DNA of 64,000 nt from TK10-74A sp965263065 (GTDB taxonomy: Bacteria > Chloroflexota > Dehalococcoidia > Bin125): positions 1,240,001-1,304,000 of the forward strand of contig CBDHGH010000003.1 of NCBI GenBank assembly GCA_965263065.1, read 5' to 3'. The notes beneath the pieces are model-generated. The model was not told the DNA's origin. It worked only from the letters and a program-made list of their open reading frames with translations, and made no database searches. Both the position numbers and the translations under genes were made by a program. Each line of letters starts with the position of its first letter. Position 1 is the stretch's first letter. Of this stretch, positions 35,803 through 44,400 are shown in pieces.

Positions 35803-37403
35803 GGCCAGACCATCCGCTTGTGCGGGCGATCGGCCAGCCGTTTCAGCTTCGGCTGCGCCAGCTTCACGAACTGACAGGCCAGCCGCCGCGTCTGCCGCGG
35901 GTCGATCATGTCGACGACATCGAAGTCGTGCGCGGCCTTGATCGGCGAGCGCAGGCGCAGCAGCCGCTCCTCGATCATCAGGCGGTGCGCGTCGGGGTCG
36001 GGCGCGGCCTCGATCTCGCGCTTGTAGGCGGCGGCGACGCCCCCCTCGATGGGGATGCCGCCCCACTCGCCGGCCGGCCAGCCGAAGCGCAGGTTGACGT
36101 TGAACGGGTGGCCAATGCTGTTCGGCGCGTCGGCCGCCACCCCGTACGACTTGCGCACCATGAACTCCACCTTCGGCACTTCCGCTTCCGCGCTGGCCAG
36201 CAGCGCCCGCGCCCCGCGTCGCATCTGCGCGCCGCGCTCGGCGGCCGAGCCCAGCATGAAGCCGGGCATGTCCAGGAAGATCACGACGGGCAGGTTGAAC
36301 GCGTCGCACAGCATCACGAAGTGGGCGTACTTGTCGGCCGCCGGGCCGTCCATCGCCCCGGCCATGACCATCGGGTCGTTGCCGATGATGCCGGCGCTGT
36401 AGCCGTCGAAGCGGCCGAAGCCGGTGATCAGCGAGCCGCCGAAGTAGCGCCGCATCTCGAAGAACTCGCCGTTGTCCACGACCAGCCGGATCAGCTTGCG
36501 GGGGTCGTAGCCGCGCGTGCGCTTGGGCGGCACGATGTTGAGCAACTCTTCCACCGGCCGCTTCGGGTCGTCGCCGGTCTCGATCCGCTCGGCGACCCCG
36601 TACATGTTGTCCGGCAGGTACGAGAGGAAGCTGCGGATCTGGTCGAAGAGGTCTTCCTCGTCCTCGGCCGCGTTGTCGACCTCGCCGCTGGTGTGGACGT
36701 GCATCTTGTAGCCGCCCAGGTCGTCCTTGTGGATCTTCTCGCCGATCGCCCGCTCGACCACCGGCGGCCCCGACGGGAAGACCTGCGACTGCTCCTTCAC
36801 CATGCAGTTGAAGTGCGACATGCAGCCGGAGGCGGCGGGCAGCCCGGCGCACGCCCCCATGAACCCCGCCGCGACGGGCACGTTGCGCATCAACTCCGCC
36901 AACTGCCACCACCCGTCGCCCTGCGGCAGCGCCATGCGACCGGAGTGCTCGTCGGACTTGGAGCTGTGCCCCACCCCCTCGATCAGCCCGACGTAGGGGA
37001 TGCCGTAGGTCAGCGACAGCGGCTGCGTGTACTGCCGGGGCCCCTTGTGCACGTCGTGCGGGCTGCCCCCGGAGATCGTGAAGTCGTCGCCGCCGATGGC
37101 CACGGGCCGACCGTTGATCTCGGCCAGGCCCATGACGTACGCGCCGGGCTTGAAGCCGGTCAGGTTGCCGTTGGCGTCGTACTCGGTCGCGCCCACCAGC
37201 AGGCCCGCTTCCTGGAACGTGCCGGGGTCGGCCAGCCGTTCCATGCGCTCACGGGCCGTGTACTTGCCCTTCTCGTGGAAGCGCGCGATCCGGTCGAGCC
37301 CGCCCATCTCCCGCGCCAGGCTGCGGATGTACTCCAACTCGTCGAGCGCCTTCTCCCAGGACTCGCCGGGTTTCCAACTGTCGTGACGGGGGTCTGCGGG
37401 CAT
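35799..37403 (-). CDS. Acyl-CoA carboxylase carboxyltransferase (beta) subunit
   Basis: A 534-residue carboxyltransferase of the PccB/MccB family with the two crotonase-like halves (about 30-280 and 290-530). G-G-D-D-F-T-I-S-G-G-S near residue 105, G-M-L-G-S-A-like phrase F-M-L-G-S-A-A-E-R-G and M-A-G-A-M-D-G-P-A-A-D-K-Y support the family. It transfers a carboxyl group from biotin to an acyl-CoA such as propionyl-CoA. No biotin carboxylase is adjacent. The methylmalonyl-CoA-epimerase-like VOC gene is next upstream on the same strand, so the propionyl pathway is plausible. AGGAG precedes ATG 37403. Biotin partner is presumably elsewhere, for example the single-chain proteins. Confidence 0.92.
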   Translation of the reverse strand: MPADPRHDSWKPGESWEKALDELEYIRSLAREMGGLDRIARFHEKGKYTARERMERLADPGTFQEAGLLVGATEYDANGNLTGFKPGAYVMGLAEINGRPVAIGGDDFTISGGSPHDVHKGPRQYTQPLSLTYGIPYVGLIEGVGHSSKSDEHSGRMALPQGDGWWQLAELMRNVPVAAGFMGACAGLPAASGCMSHFNCMVKEQSQVFPSGPPVVERAIGEKIHKDDLGGYKMHVHTSGEVDNAAEDEEDLFDQIRSFLSYLPDNMYGVAERIETGDDPKRPVEELLNIVPPKRTRGYDPRKLIRLVVDNGEFFEMRRYFGGSLITGFGRFDGYSAGIIGNDPMVMAGAMDGPAADKYAHFVMLCDAFNLPVVIFLDMPGFMLGSAAERGAQMRRGARALLASAEAEVPKVEFMVRKSYGVAADAPNSIGHPFNVNLRFGWPAGEWGGIPIEGGVAAAYKREIEAAPDPDAHRLMIEERLLRLRSPIKAAHDFDVVDMIDPRQTRRLACQFVKLAQPKLKRLADRPHKRMVWP

Positions 37404-37519
37404 GGCGTCTCCTGGTGATCGGCGATGACGCGGGCAGCCTATATCGCGGCGACCGTTCGGGCCGCGACCGGCGTCCGTGGCGGGCTACATCCGCGAGAAG
37501 CCGCTGCTCCCGGTCACGA

Positions 37520-37990
37520 CTACCGCCTTGCCGCCGGCGTCACATTCCCGCCCTGGCGGCGCCGATCCCGTAGCGGCACCAACTCCGTCAGGATGCCGCC
37601 GGCGCTCTTGGGGTAGAAGAACGCCGCCCTGATCGCGCCCAGCTCGATGCGGCGTAGGCCTTGCTCCTCGAGCTCGCGCGCTGCCGCCTCCACGTCGCGG
37701 CAGGCGTAGCCCAGGTGGTGCAGGCCGGGACCGAAGCGCGCCAGCCGCCGGCTCGTGCCGGTGTTGGCGCCGGGCAGCGGGATCAGCACCTCCAGGTAGG
37801 TCTCGCCCTCCCCGATCTTGACGAAGTAGTTGTGGGTCTGCTCGGGCTCGAAGAAGATCTTGTCCAGGTCGTCGGGGTTCGTGATGTTGCGGTCCAGGCT
37901 GAGCCCCATCTGACGCTCCAGCACGTCGCTGGCCTGCGCCCAGGTCTCGGCGACGATCCCCACGTGGTCCAGCCGTACGAGTCCAGACAT
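37520..37990 (-). CDS. VOC-family protein, methylmalonyl-CoA epimerase-like
   Basis: A 156-residue vicinal-oxygen-chelate protein. It starts L-D-H-V-G-I (7-12), contains E-T-Y-L-E-V-L-I-P (63-71), G-P-G-L-H-H-L-G-Y (87-95) and the late G-G-I-L-T-E-L-V-P-L (131-140), giving the His, Glu, His, Glu metal-ligand set of methylmalonyl-CoA epimerases. Such enzymes interconvert (2R)- and (2S)-methylmalonyl-CoA. ATG 37990 has GGGAGGGA upstream. The carboxyltransferase gene 116 bases downstream on the same strand fits a propionyl-CoA module, but other epimerase or isomerase roles are possible. No mutase gene is visible. Confidence 0.85.
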   Translation of the reverse strand: MSGLVRLDHVGIVAETWAQASDVLERQMGLSLDRNITNPDDLDKIFFEPEQTHNYFVKIGEGETYLEVLIPLPGANTGTSRRLARFGPGLHHLGYACRDVEAAARELEEQGLRRIELGAIRAAFFYPKSAGGILTELVPLRDRRRQGGNVTPAARR

Positions 37991-38070
37991 TCGGTCCCTC
38001 CCTGTTGCGCGCCTGCCGCCCCGAAGCGACATCCTCGCCGACAAGATAGTGCAGCGCCGCCGCGGCCCGC

Positions 38071-38811
38071 TCAGACGCCCAGGCTCAAGCCGCCGTCGAC
38101 GAGCAGGGCGGCGCCGGTGATGAAGCGCGCCTGCTGCGAGCAGAGGAAGGCAACGGCCTGACCGAAGTCGTCCGCGTCGCCGATCACGCCCGTCGGCAGG
38201 CTGCGCGCGATCGCGCCCAGGTCGGCGTTGTTGCCCCGCAGCCGCGCCGTGTCGTGCGCGCCCGGCTGGACCGAGTTCACCGTCACGCCGTCCTTCGCGA
38301 CCTCCCGCGCCGTGATCTTGAGGAAGGCCGTCAGCCCGGCCCGCGCCGTCGCCGAGGCGATCAGCTGCGGCGGCGGCTGCCGGACGCCGTAGGAGGTGAT
38401 CGCCACCACGCGGCCCCAGCCCCGCGCCTGCATCGCCGGGATGGCGGCGCGGCACATCGCGATGCTGCCCAGCATCGCCAGCTCGTTGGCCGTGCGGTAC
38501 GCCTCAATGTCGGTGCTCGCGAAGTTCCCCGGCGGGGGGCCGCCGCAGTTCGCCACCACGATGTCCACCGCGCCCAGACGCCGCTCCGCCTCCGCGATGA
38601 ACGCCGCGCTGTCCTCGGCCGTGCCCACGTCGGCGACGAGGGCGATGACGTCGCCGTCGATGGCCGCCGCCGCCGCCTCGAGGCGCTCGCGGTCGCGGCC
38701 GCAGATCGCGACCCGCACGCCCTCGGCCGCCAGCGCCTTGGCCGACGCGAGCCCCAGCCCCGCCGAGGCCGCCGCGACGGCGGCGCGCTTGCCTTCCAGT
38801 CCCAGATCCAT
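38071..38811 (-). CDS. SDR-fold oxidoreductase lacking the catalytic Tyr-Lys
   Basis: A 246-residue SDR of the FabG-like type. The glycine motif is A-A-A-S-A-G-L-G rather than T-G-x-x-x-G-I-G, and where Y-x-x-x-K should stand it has S-A-T-A-R (the catalytic Tyr and Lys are missing). S-Y-G lies where the catalytic Ser is found. C-terminal D-G-G-L-S-L matches the fold. Homologs of this type occur in the family of 3-oxoacyl-reductase-like proteins without the standard triad. ATG 38811 has GAGGAGGA upstream. It is next to and divergent from the cyclase-family gene. Activity is uncertain; it may be non-catalytic or use another mechanism. Confidence 0.82.
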   Translation of the reverse strand: MDLGLEGKRAAVAAASAGLGLASAKALAAEGVRVAICGRDRERLEAAAAAIDGDVIALVADVGTAEDSAAFIAEAERRLGAVDIVVANCGGPPPGNFASTDIEAYRTANELAMLGSIAMCRAAIPAMQARGWGRVVAITSYGVRQPPPQLIASATARAGLTAFLKITAREVAKDGVTVNSVQPGAHDTARLRGNNADLGAIARSLPTGVIGDADDFGQAVAFLCSQQARFITGAALLVDGGLSLGV

Positions 38812-38938
38812 GCTCGTTTCCTCCTCGATCGTTCGATCCGCCGGGGCCAGTCTACGTGGCGCGACGCGGCTCTGGGCTAGACTCCGTCCGCACGCGAGTG
38901 ACGTGCCACGCCGATGCAGCAGCGGAGAGGGAGGCATC

Positions 38939-39868
38939 GTGGCGATCAAACAACTCAGCGCCGCGGACGTGACGGAGATCGCGCGGCAAGTCAGCAACTG
39001 GGGCCGCTGGGGCCCCGACGACGAGCGCGGCGCGCTCAACCTGATCACGCCCGAGCGCCGCGCGGCCGCCGCGGCCCTGATCCGCGACGGCGAGACCGTC
39101 AGCTGCGCCCGGCCCCTGGCCACCCGCCCCGCGCCCAACAACCCCTTCCCCGTGCAGCACCTCATGCTGGCCACCGGCGACGCCCCGCCCCGCGTCGGCC
39201 CCTCCGGCGCGATGGACTACTTCGCCATCGCGCCGCACGGCATGGCCACCACCCACATCGACGCCCTCTGCCACATCTTCACCGGCGACAAGATGTTCAA
39301 CGGCTTCGACAAGTCGGAAGTCCGCAGCGACGGCGCGCAGAAGCTCAGCATCATGGCCGGCAAGGACGGCATCCTGGGGCGCGGCGTGCTCCTCGACATC
39401 GCCCGGCTCCGCGGCGTCGACTGGCTGGACAAGGGCGACCCGATCGGCGTCGAGGAGCTGGAGGCCGCCGAGGCGGCCCACGGGGTGACCGTCGGCCCCG
39501 GCGACATCCTGCTCATCGGCACCGGCCGCGACCGCCGCGAGGCCGAGGCCGGCGGCCCCTGGAGCCCCGTGGAGGGCATGGCCGGGCTGCACGCCGAGAC
39601 CCTGCCCTGGCTGCGTGACCGCGACATCGCCATGCTCGGCTGCGACGGCGTCTCCGACGTCATCCCCAGCGGCATCCCGGACGTCACGATGCCGATGCAC
39701 GAAGTCGTCATTCCGTGGATGGGCGTGCAACTGATCGACAACATGCAACTCGACCGCCTGTCGGCCGCCTGCCGGGAGCGGGAGCAGTACGCTTTCTGCC
39801 TGGTCTTCGCGCCCCTCCGGCTCAGGCGCGGTACCGCCTCGCCGGTCAACCCCCTGGCGATCTTCTGA
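38939..39868 (+). CDS. Cyclase-family (kynurenine-formamidase-like) metal hydrolase
   Basis: A 309-residue member of the cyclase/kynurenine formamidase family (PF04199). The metal site H-G-M-A-T-T-H-I-D (100-108) replaces the usual H-x-G-T-H-x-D, with a further His at 112. G-D-I-L-L-I-G-T-G and G-L-H-A-E-T-L are also typical. GTG 38939 has GAGGGAGG about six bases upstream. These enzymes hydrolyse amides, lactones or aryl formamides, or cyclise; the substrate is not known. Its stop codon lies inside the first copy of a tandem 15-base repeat, so the repeat starts as a duplication of this gene's last codons. Confidence 0.87.
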   Translation: MAIKQLSAADVTEIARQVSNWGRWGPDDERGALNLITPERRAAAAALIRDGETVSCARPLATRPAPNNPFPVQHLMLATGDAPPRVGPSGAMDYFAIAPHGMATTHIDALCHIFTGDKMFNGFDKSEVRSDGAQKLSIMAGKDGILGRGVLLDIARLRGVDWLDKGDPIGVEELEAAEAAHGVTVGPGDILLIGTGRDRREAEAGGPWSPVEGMAGLHAETLPWLRDRDIAMLGCDGVSDVIPSGIPDVTMPMHEVVIPWMGVQLIDNMQLDRLSAACREREQYAFCLVFAPLRLRRGTASPVNPLAIF

Positions 39869-39930
39869 GCGGCCATCTTCTGAGTGGCCATCTTCTGAGT
39901 GGCCATCTTCTGAGTGGCCATCTTCTGAGT
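39856..39930. repeat. Five tandem copies of a 15-base unit repeating the stop codon
   Basis: The unit GGCCATCTTCTGAGT occurs five times head to tail (39856-39870 with two mismatches, then four identical copies to 39930). The first copy covers the last codons and the TGA stop of the cyclase-family gene; since 15 is a multiple of three, every following copy carries an in-frame TGA and a GTG. It looks like replication slippage after the stop. The last copy supplies the GTG that could also start the DinB gene, 20 bases before its ATG. No other function is evident. Confidence 0.9.
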
Positions 39931-39949
39931 GGAAGGACTTCACGCAGCC

Positions 39950-40492
39950 ATGGACGCCGTTCCATTCATCACCCAGACCTTGGCGCAGGCGCAACTGCGC
40001 CTCCGCGTCACCTGCGACGGCCTCGACGACGCGCAGGCCCGCTGGCGCCCCGCTCCGCAGGCGAACTGCGTCGGCTTCATCCTCTGGCACCTCGCCCGCG
40101 TCGAGGACAACCTCGCCAGCGCCGAGCAGGGCCTCGACACCCTCTGGGCCGGCGACGGCTGGCACGCCCGCTTCGGCAACGATGTCGACACGCCCGCGGT
40201 GCTCGGCGACCGGCAGTCCGCGCTCGCCCTCGCCATCCCGCCCCTGCCCCTGCTGCTCGAGTATCAGGCTGCGGCGGCCGAGCGCACCCGCGCCCTCCTG
40301 GCCGGGCTGTCGGCCGGCGATCTCGACGGCCCCTCGCGGTCATGGCCGGGTATGCGCCTCGCCGACGTCCTGCGCCACCTGGCGACGCACAAGAACAACC
40401 ACCACGGTCAGATCGACTTCCTGCGCGGCCTCCAGCAGGACGACTGGGACCTGCCGCCCGGCACCGGCGTCCGTCTGCCCGACGACGCCTAG
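39950..40492 (+). CDS. DinB-family/mycothiol-maleylpyruvate-like metal-binding protein
   Basis: A 180-residue four-helix-bundle protein of the DinB/MDMPI superfamily. The first metal His is in I-L-W-H-L-A-R-V-E-D-N, and the other two in H-L-A-T-H-K-N-N-H-H-G-Q near residue 145, giving a divalent-metal site. Members include thiol-dependent S-transferases and hydrolases; this one cannot be assigned. ATG 39950 was chosen. The GGAAGG 13 bases upstream is rather far, and an in-frame GTG at 39929, within the tandem repeat, is an alternative. Its stop shares bases with the convergent SDR (CTAG). Confidence 0.8.
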   Translation: MDAVPFITQTLAQAQLRLRVTCDGLDDAQARWRPAPQANCVGFILWHLARVEDNLASAEQGLDTLWAGDGWHARFGNDVDTPAVLGDRQSALALAIPPLPLLLEYQAAAAERTRALLAGLSAGDLDGPSRSWPGMRLADVLRHLATHKNNHHGQIDFLRGLQQDDWDLPPGTGVRLPDDA

Positions 40493-41259
40493 CGCGAGTC
40501 GACCGTGCCGCCGCTCACGTAGATGCGCTGGCTGCTGACGTACGACGCGCCCGGGCCGCAGAGGAACACGACCACGCTCGCGATCTCCTCCGGCGTGCAG
40601 ACGTGCCCGAACGCCGACTCGGAGTCGATCTCCCGCAGCGACTGCACGCCCCGCGTCGCCCGCATCAGCCGGAAGCCCATCTCGGTGTCGACCAGCCCCG
40701 GCGCGACGATATTCACGTGGATGCCGTTCGGCAGCTCCTCCTTCGCCAGCGTGTGCGCGAAGGCCTCCTGCGCCGCCTTGGCCATGTTGTACGGCGAGCC
40801 GTTGGCCTGCAGGCCCGACGTCGCGGCGCTGGTGATCTGCACGACGTCGCCGCGCTCCTGCTCGCGCATTTGCGGGATCAGCAGGTGCGCCATGTACCAC
40901 GATCCGAAGGCGTGCGTGCGCACCACCCGCTCCATCTCGGCCGGCTCGCCCTCCCCCACCGTGTTGCCGCGCGAGGCGATGCCCGCGTTGTTGACCAGGA
41001 TGCTGATCGGTCCCAGGCGGTCCAGCGCCTGCCCGGCCATCGCCTCGCAGGCCGCGTAGTCCGACACGTCGGCCTGGAAGATCTCGGCCCGGCGCCCGCC
41101 CGCCCGGATCGACTCCGCGACCTCCTCGGCGTGCGCGGAGCGCTTGGCGTAGTTGATCGCGATGTCGGCGCCTTCCGCCGCCAGCCCCCGCGCGATCGCC
41201 GCGCCGATGCCGCGACCGCCGCCCGTGACCAGCGCCGTCCGTCCGTCGAGAGTGCCCAT
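40489..41259 (-). CDS. Short-chain dehydrogenase/reductase (FabG-like)
   Basis: A 256-residue classical SDR. T-G-G-G-R-G-I-G-A (12-20), N-N-A-G-I, the catalytic S-A-A-T-S-G and Y-N-M-A-K are complete, with N-I-V-A-P-G-L-V-D-T-E-M after them and Y-V-S-G-G near the end. Y-A-K-R after the second strand fits NADP-linked FabG-type reductases. ATG 41259 has AAGGGG six bases upstream. It is divergent from the single-chain carboxylase 205 bases away and convergent with DinB. The role as a 3-hydroxyacyl or alcohol dehydrogenase in CoA metabolism is inferred from surroundings only. Confidence 0.88.
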   Translation of the reverse strand: MGTLDGRTALVTGGGRGIGAAIARGLAAEGADIAINYAKRSAHAEEVAESIRAGGRRAEIFQADVSDYAACEAMAGQALDRLGPISILVNNAGIASRGNTVGEGEPAEMERVVRTHAFGSWYMAHLLIPQMREQERGDVVQITSAATSGLQANGSPYNMAKAAQEAFAHTLAKEELPNGIHVNIVAPGLVDTEMGFRLMRATRGVQSLREIDSESAFGHVCTPEEIASVVVFLCGPGASYVSSQRIYVSGGTVDSR

Positions 41260-41464
41260 GGGATCCCCTTATCCTGTGTCCTGCCTGACCGTTGTTGCGA
41301 GTCGCCGCGTCGGTGCGCCGCGCCCGCCCGCGCCTGTACGGTCGGGGCCAGCGCGTCCATTATGGCGACGGTCATGCTAGACCTGCGAGATGGTTGCGTC
41401 TTGGCGACGTCCGAGGCAGGACCGCACGAGAACCAGCCGGGAGGCCTGAGATGAGGGCGAGAGT

Positions 41465-44400
41465 ATGAGTCTGCACAAACTGCTGATCGCCAACCGCGGC
41501 GAGATCGCGATCCGCATCGCGCGCGCCGCCATAGAGCTCGATATCCCCACCGTCTCCGTCTACTCGTCCGATGACGCCGCGTCGTCGCACGTCCGCGCGA
41601 CGGACGAATCCTGCCCGCTGGAAGGGATCGGGGCCGCCGCCTACCTCGACATCGAGGGCGTGATCGGCGCGGCCAAGGCGTCCGGCTGCGACGCGCTGCA
41701 TCCCGGCTACGGCTTCCTGGCCGAGAACCCCGGCCTCGCGCGGCGCTGCGCCGAGGAGGGCATCGTCTTCGTCGGGCCCAGCGTCGAGTCGCTGGAGCTG
41801 TTCGGCGACAAGGCCCGGGCCCGTGCGCTGGCGCAGGAGCACGACGTGCCGGTGCTGCCCGGCAGCCCCGCCGCCGTCGATCTGGCCGGGGCGGAGGCCT
41901 TCCTGGCCGGGCTCGGCGACGGCGGCGCAATCGTGATCAAGGCCGTGTCCGGCGGCGGTGGTCGTGGCATGCGAGTCGTCGAGGACGCCGGCGGCGTCGC
42001 CGAGGCCTACGCCCGCTGTCAGTCCGAGGCCAAGGCCGCCTTCGGCGACGGCGCCGTCTACGTGGAGGAGTTGATCCCGCGGGCGCGCCACATCGAGATC
42101 CAGGTCGTCGGCGACGGCTGCGGCGGCGTCAGCCACCTGGGCGAGCGCGAGTGCAGCGTGCAACGCCGCCACCAGAAGATCGTTGAGATCGCGCCCAGCC
42201 CCCAACTCAGCGAGGCGCTGCGATCCCGCATCGCGGGCGCGGCGGTGCGCATGGCGCAGGCGGTCGGCTACCGCAGCCTGGGGACCTTCGAGTTCCTCGT
42301 CGATGCCACCGCCGGCGATCGCTTCGTCTTCATCGAGGCCAACGCCCGCCTGCAGGTCGAGCACACCGTCACCGAGGAGGTGACGGGCGTCGACCTCGTG
42401 CAGTCGCAGTTGCGCATCGCCGGCGGCGAATGCCTCGCCGACATCGGCCTGACGCAGGAGTCCGTGCCGGCGCCGCGCGGCTACGCCATCCAGTCACGGG
42501 TGAACCTGGAGCAGATGCAGCCCGATGGGACCGTGCGGCCGTCGGGCGGCATGCTCACCGTGTTCCAAGCGCCGTCCGGCCCGGGCGTGCGCGTCGATAC
42601 GTACGGCTGCGCCGGCTACGCCACGAACCCCAACTTCGACTCGCTGCTGGGCAAGGTCATCGCGTCATCGCCGTCGCCCGACTTCGGCGCGACCGTGAAG
42701 CGATCGCTGCGGGCGCTGGACGAGTTCCAGATCGACGGTGTGGAGACGAACATCGGATTCCTCTGCAACGTGCTGCGTCACGCCGACTTCGCCGATGGCA
42801 CGGTCTACACCCGCTGGGTCGATGACAACATCGCGACGCTCGCCGTCACCGAAGCGGTTGCACCCGCAGGCGCCGACTCCCGCGACGGCGTCGCCGGCGC
42901 CGGCGCCAAGCTCGACTCCCGCGACCCGCTGGCCGCGCTCGACTTCTTCCGCCAGGGCGAGGGCACCCGCGGGGCGGGCGCGCCCGCCGCCGCCGACATC
43001 GCCGGCCCGCCCAACACCGACCCCGTCGGCGCGCCCCTGCAGGGCACCGTGGTCGAGATCCAGGTCGCCCTCGGTGACCACGTCCGCGAGGGCCAGCTCC
43101 TCTTCGTGATGAGCGCGCTCAAAATGGAGCACCTGGTCCATGCGACGTTCGGCGGCGTCGTGCGCGAGATCACCGTCTCCGTCGGCGACACGGTCTACGA
43201 GGACCACCCGCTGGTCTTCGTGCAGCCCGCCGACGTCGGCGATGCGATCGTCGAGCCGGACAAGGAGATCGACCTCGACTACATCCGCCCCGACCTGCAG
43301 GCCCTCTTCGACCGCCGCGCCTTCGGCCACGACGTCAATCGGCCGGCCGCCGTCGAGCGACGCCACAGCCGCAACCGCCGCACCGTCCGCGAGAACATCG
43401 AGATGCTGATCGATCCGGGCACCTGGATCGAGTACGGCGAGCTGGCGATCGCCGGGCAGCGTCGCAAGCGGCCACTCGATGAGCTGATCCGCAAGACGCC
43501 CGCCGACGGCCTGGTCGCCGGCGTGGGCTCGATCAACGGCGAGCACTTCGGCGACGACCGCAACCGTGTCGCCTTCATCTCCTACGACGACACCGTGTTC
43601 GCCGGCACGCAGGGAATGAACGGGCATCACAAGACCGACCGCATGGTCGACCTCGCCTACGAGCTGTCGTTGCCGGTCATCTTCCACGCCGAGGGGGCCG
43701 GCGGCCGCTCCGGCGAAACGGACGGCTGGGAGGGGCGCGGCTTCGGCGGCGACGTGCGCACCTGGGATAAGATGTGCCGGCTCAGCGGCACGGTGCCGAT
43801 GATCGGCATCACCGCCGGTTGGTGCTACGCCGGCAACGCCGCGATCCTGGGCGTCACCGACCTGATCATCGCGACCGAGGACGCGCTCATCGCGATGGGC
43901 GGCCCCGCCACCATCGAGGGCGGCGGCATGGGCGCCTTCCTGCCCGAGGAGGTGGGGCCCATCTCCGACATCGCCCCGGCCGGCACGGTCGACCTCGTCG
44001 TCAAGGACCAGGACGAGGCGATCCTGATGTCGAAGAAGCTGCTCTCGTACTTCCAGGGCGCCATCAAGGGCTGGGAGTGCGCCGACCAGCGGTTGCTGCG
44101 CCACGTCATCCCCGAGCACCGCATGCGCGCCTTCGACGTGCGCGAAGCGGTGCATCTGCTCGCCGACAAGGACTCCGTCGTGGAGTTGCGGCGCGACTTC
44201 GGCATCGGCATGGTCACGGCCTTCATCCGCATCGAGGGGCGCCCCTTCGGCCTGACGGCGAACAACAACGCCTTCATCGGCGGCGCCATCGACAGCGACG
44301 GCTCCGACAAGGTGGCCCGCTTCTGGCAGCTCTGCGACGCCTGGAACATCCCCATCGTCACGCTCGTCGACACGCCCGGCATGATGGTCGGGCCCGACGT

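Noticed and set aside
39217..39921. Minus-strand frame with M-A-T-Q-K repeats
   Set aside because: It is produced by the 15-base tandem repeat read antisense and lies over the cyclase-family gene; no ribosome-binding site or domain.
39856..39930. CRISPR array
   Set aside because: The units are contiguous 15-mers without spacers and start inside a coding sequence; no cas genes are present.
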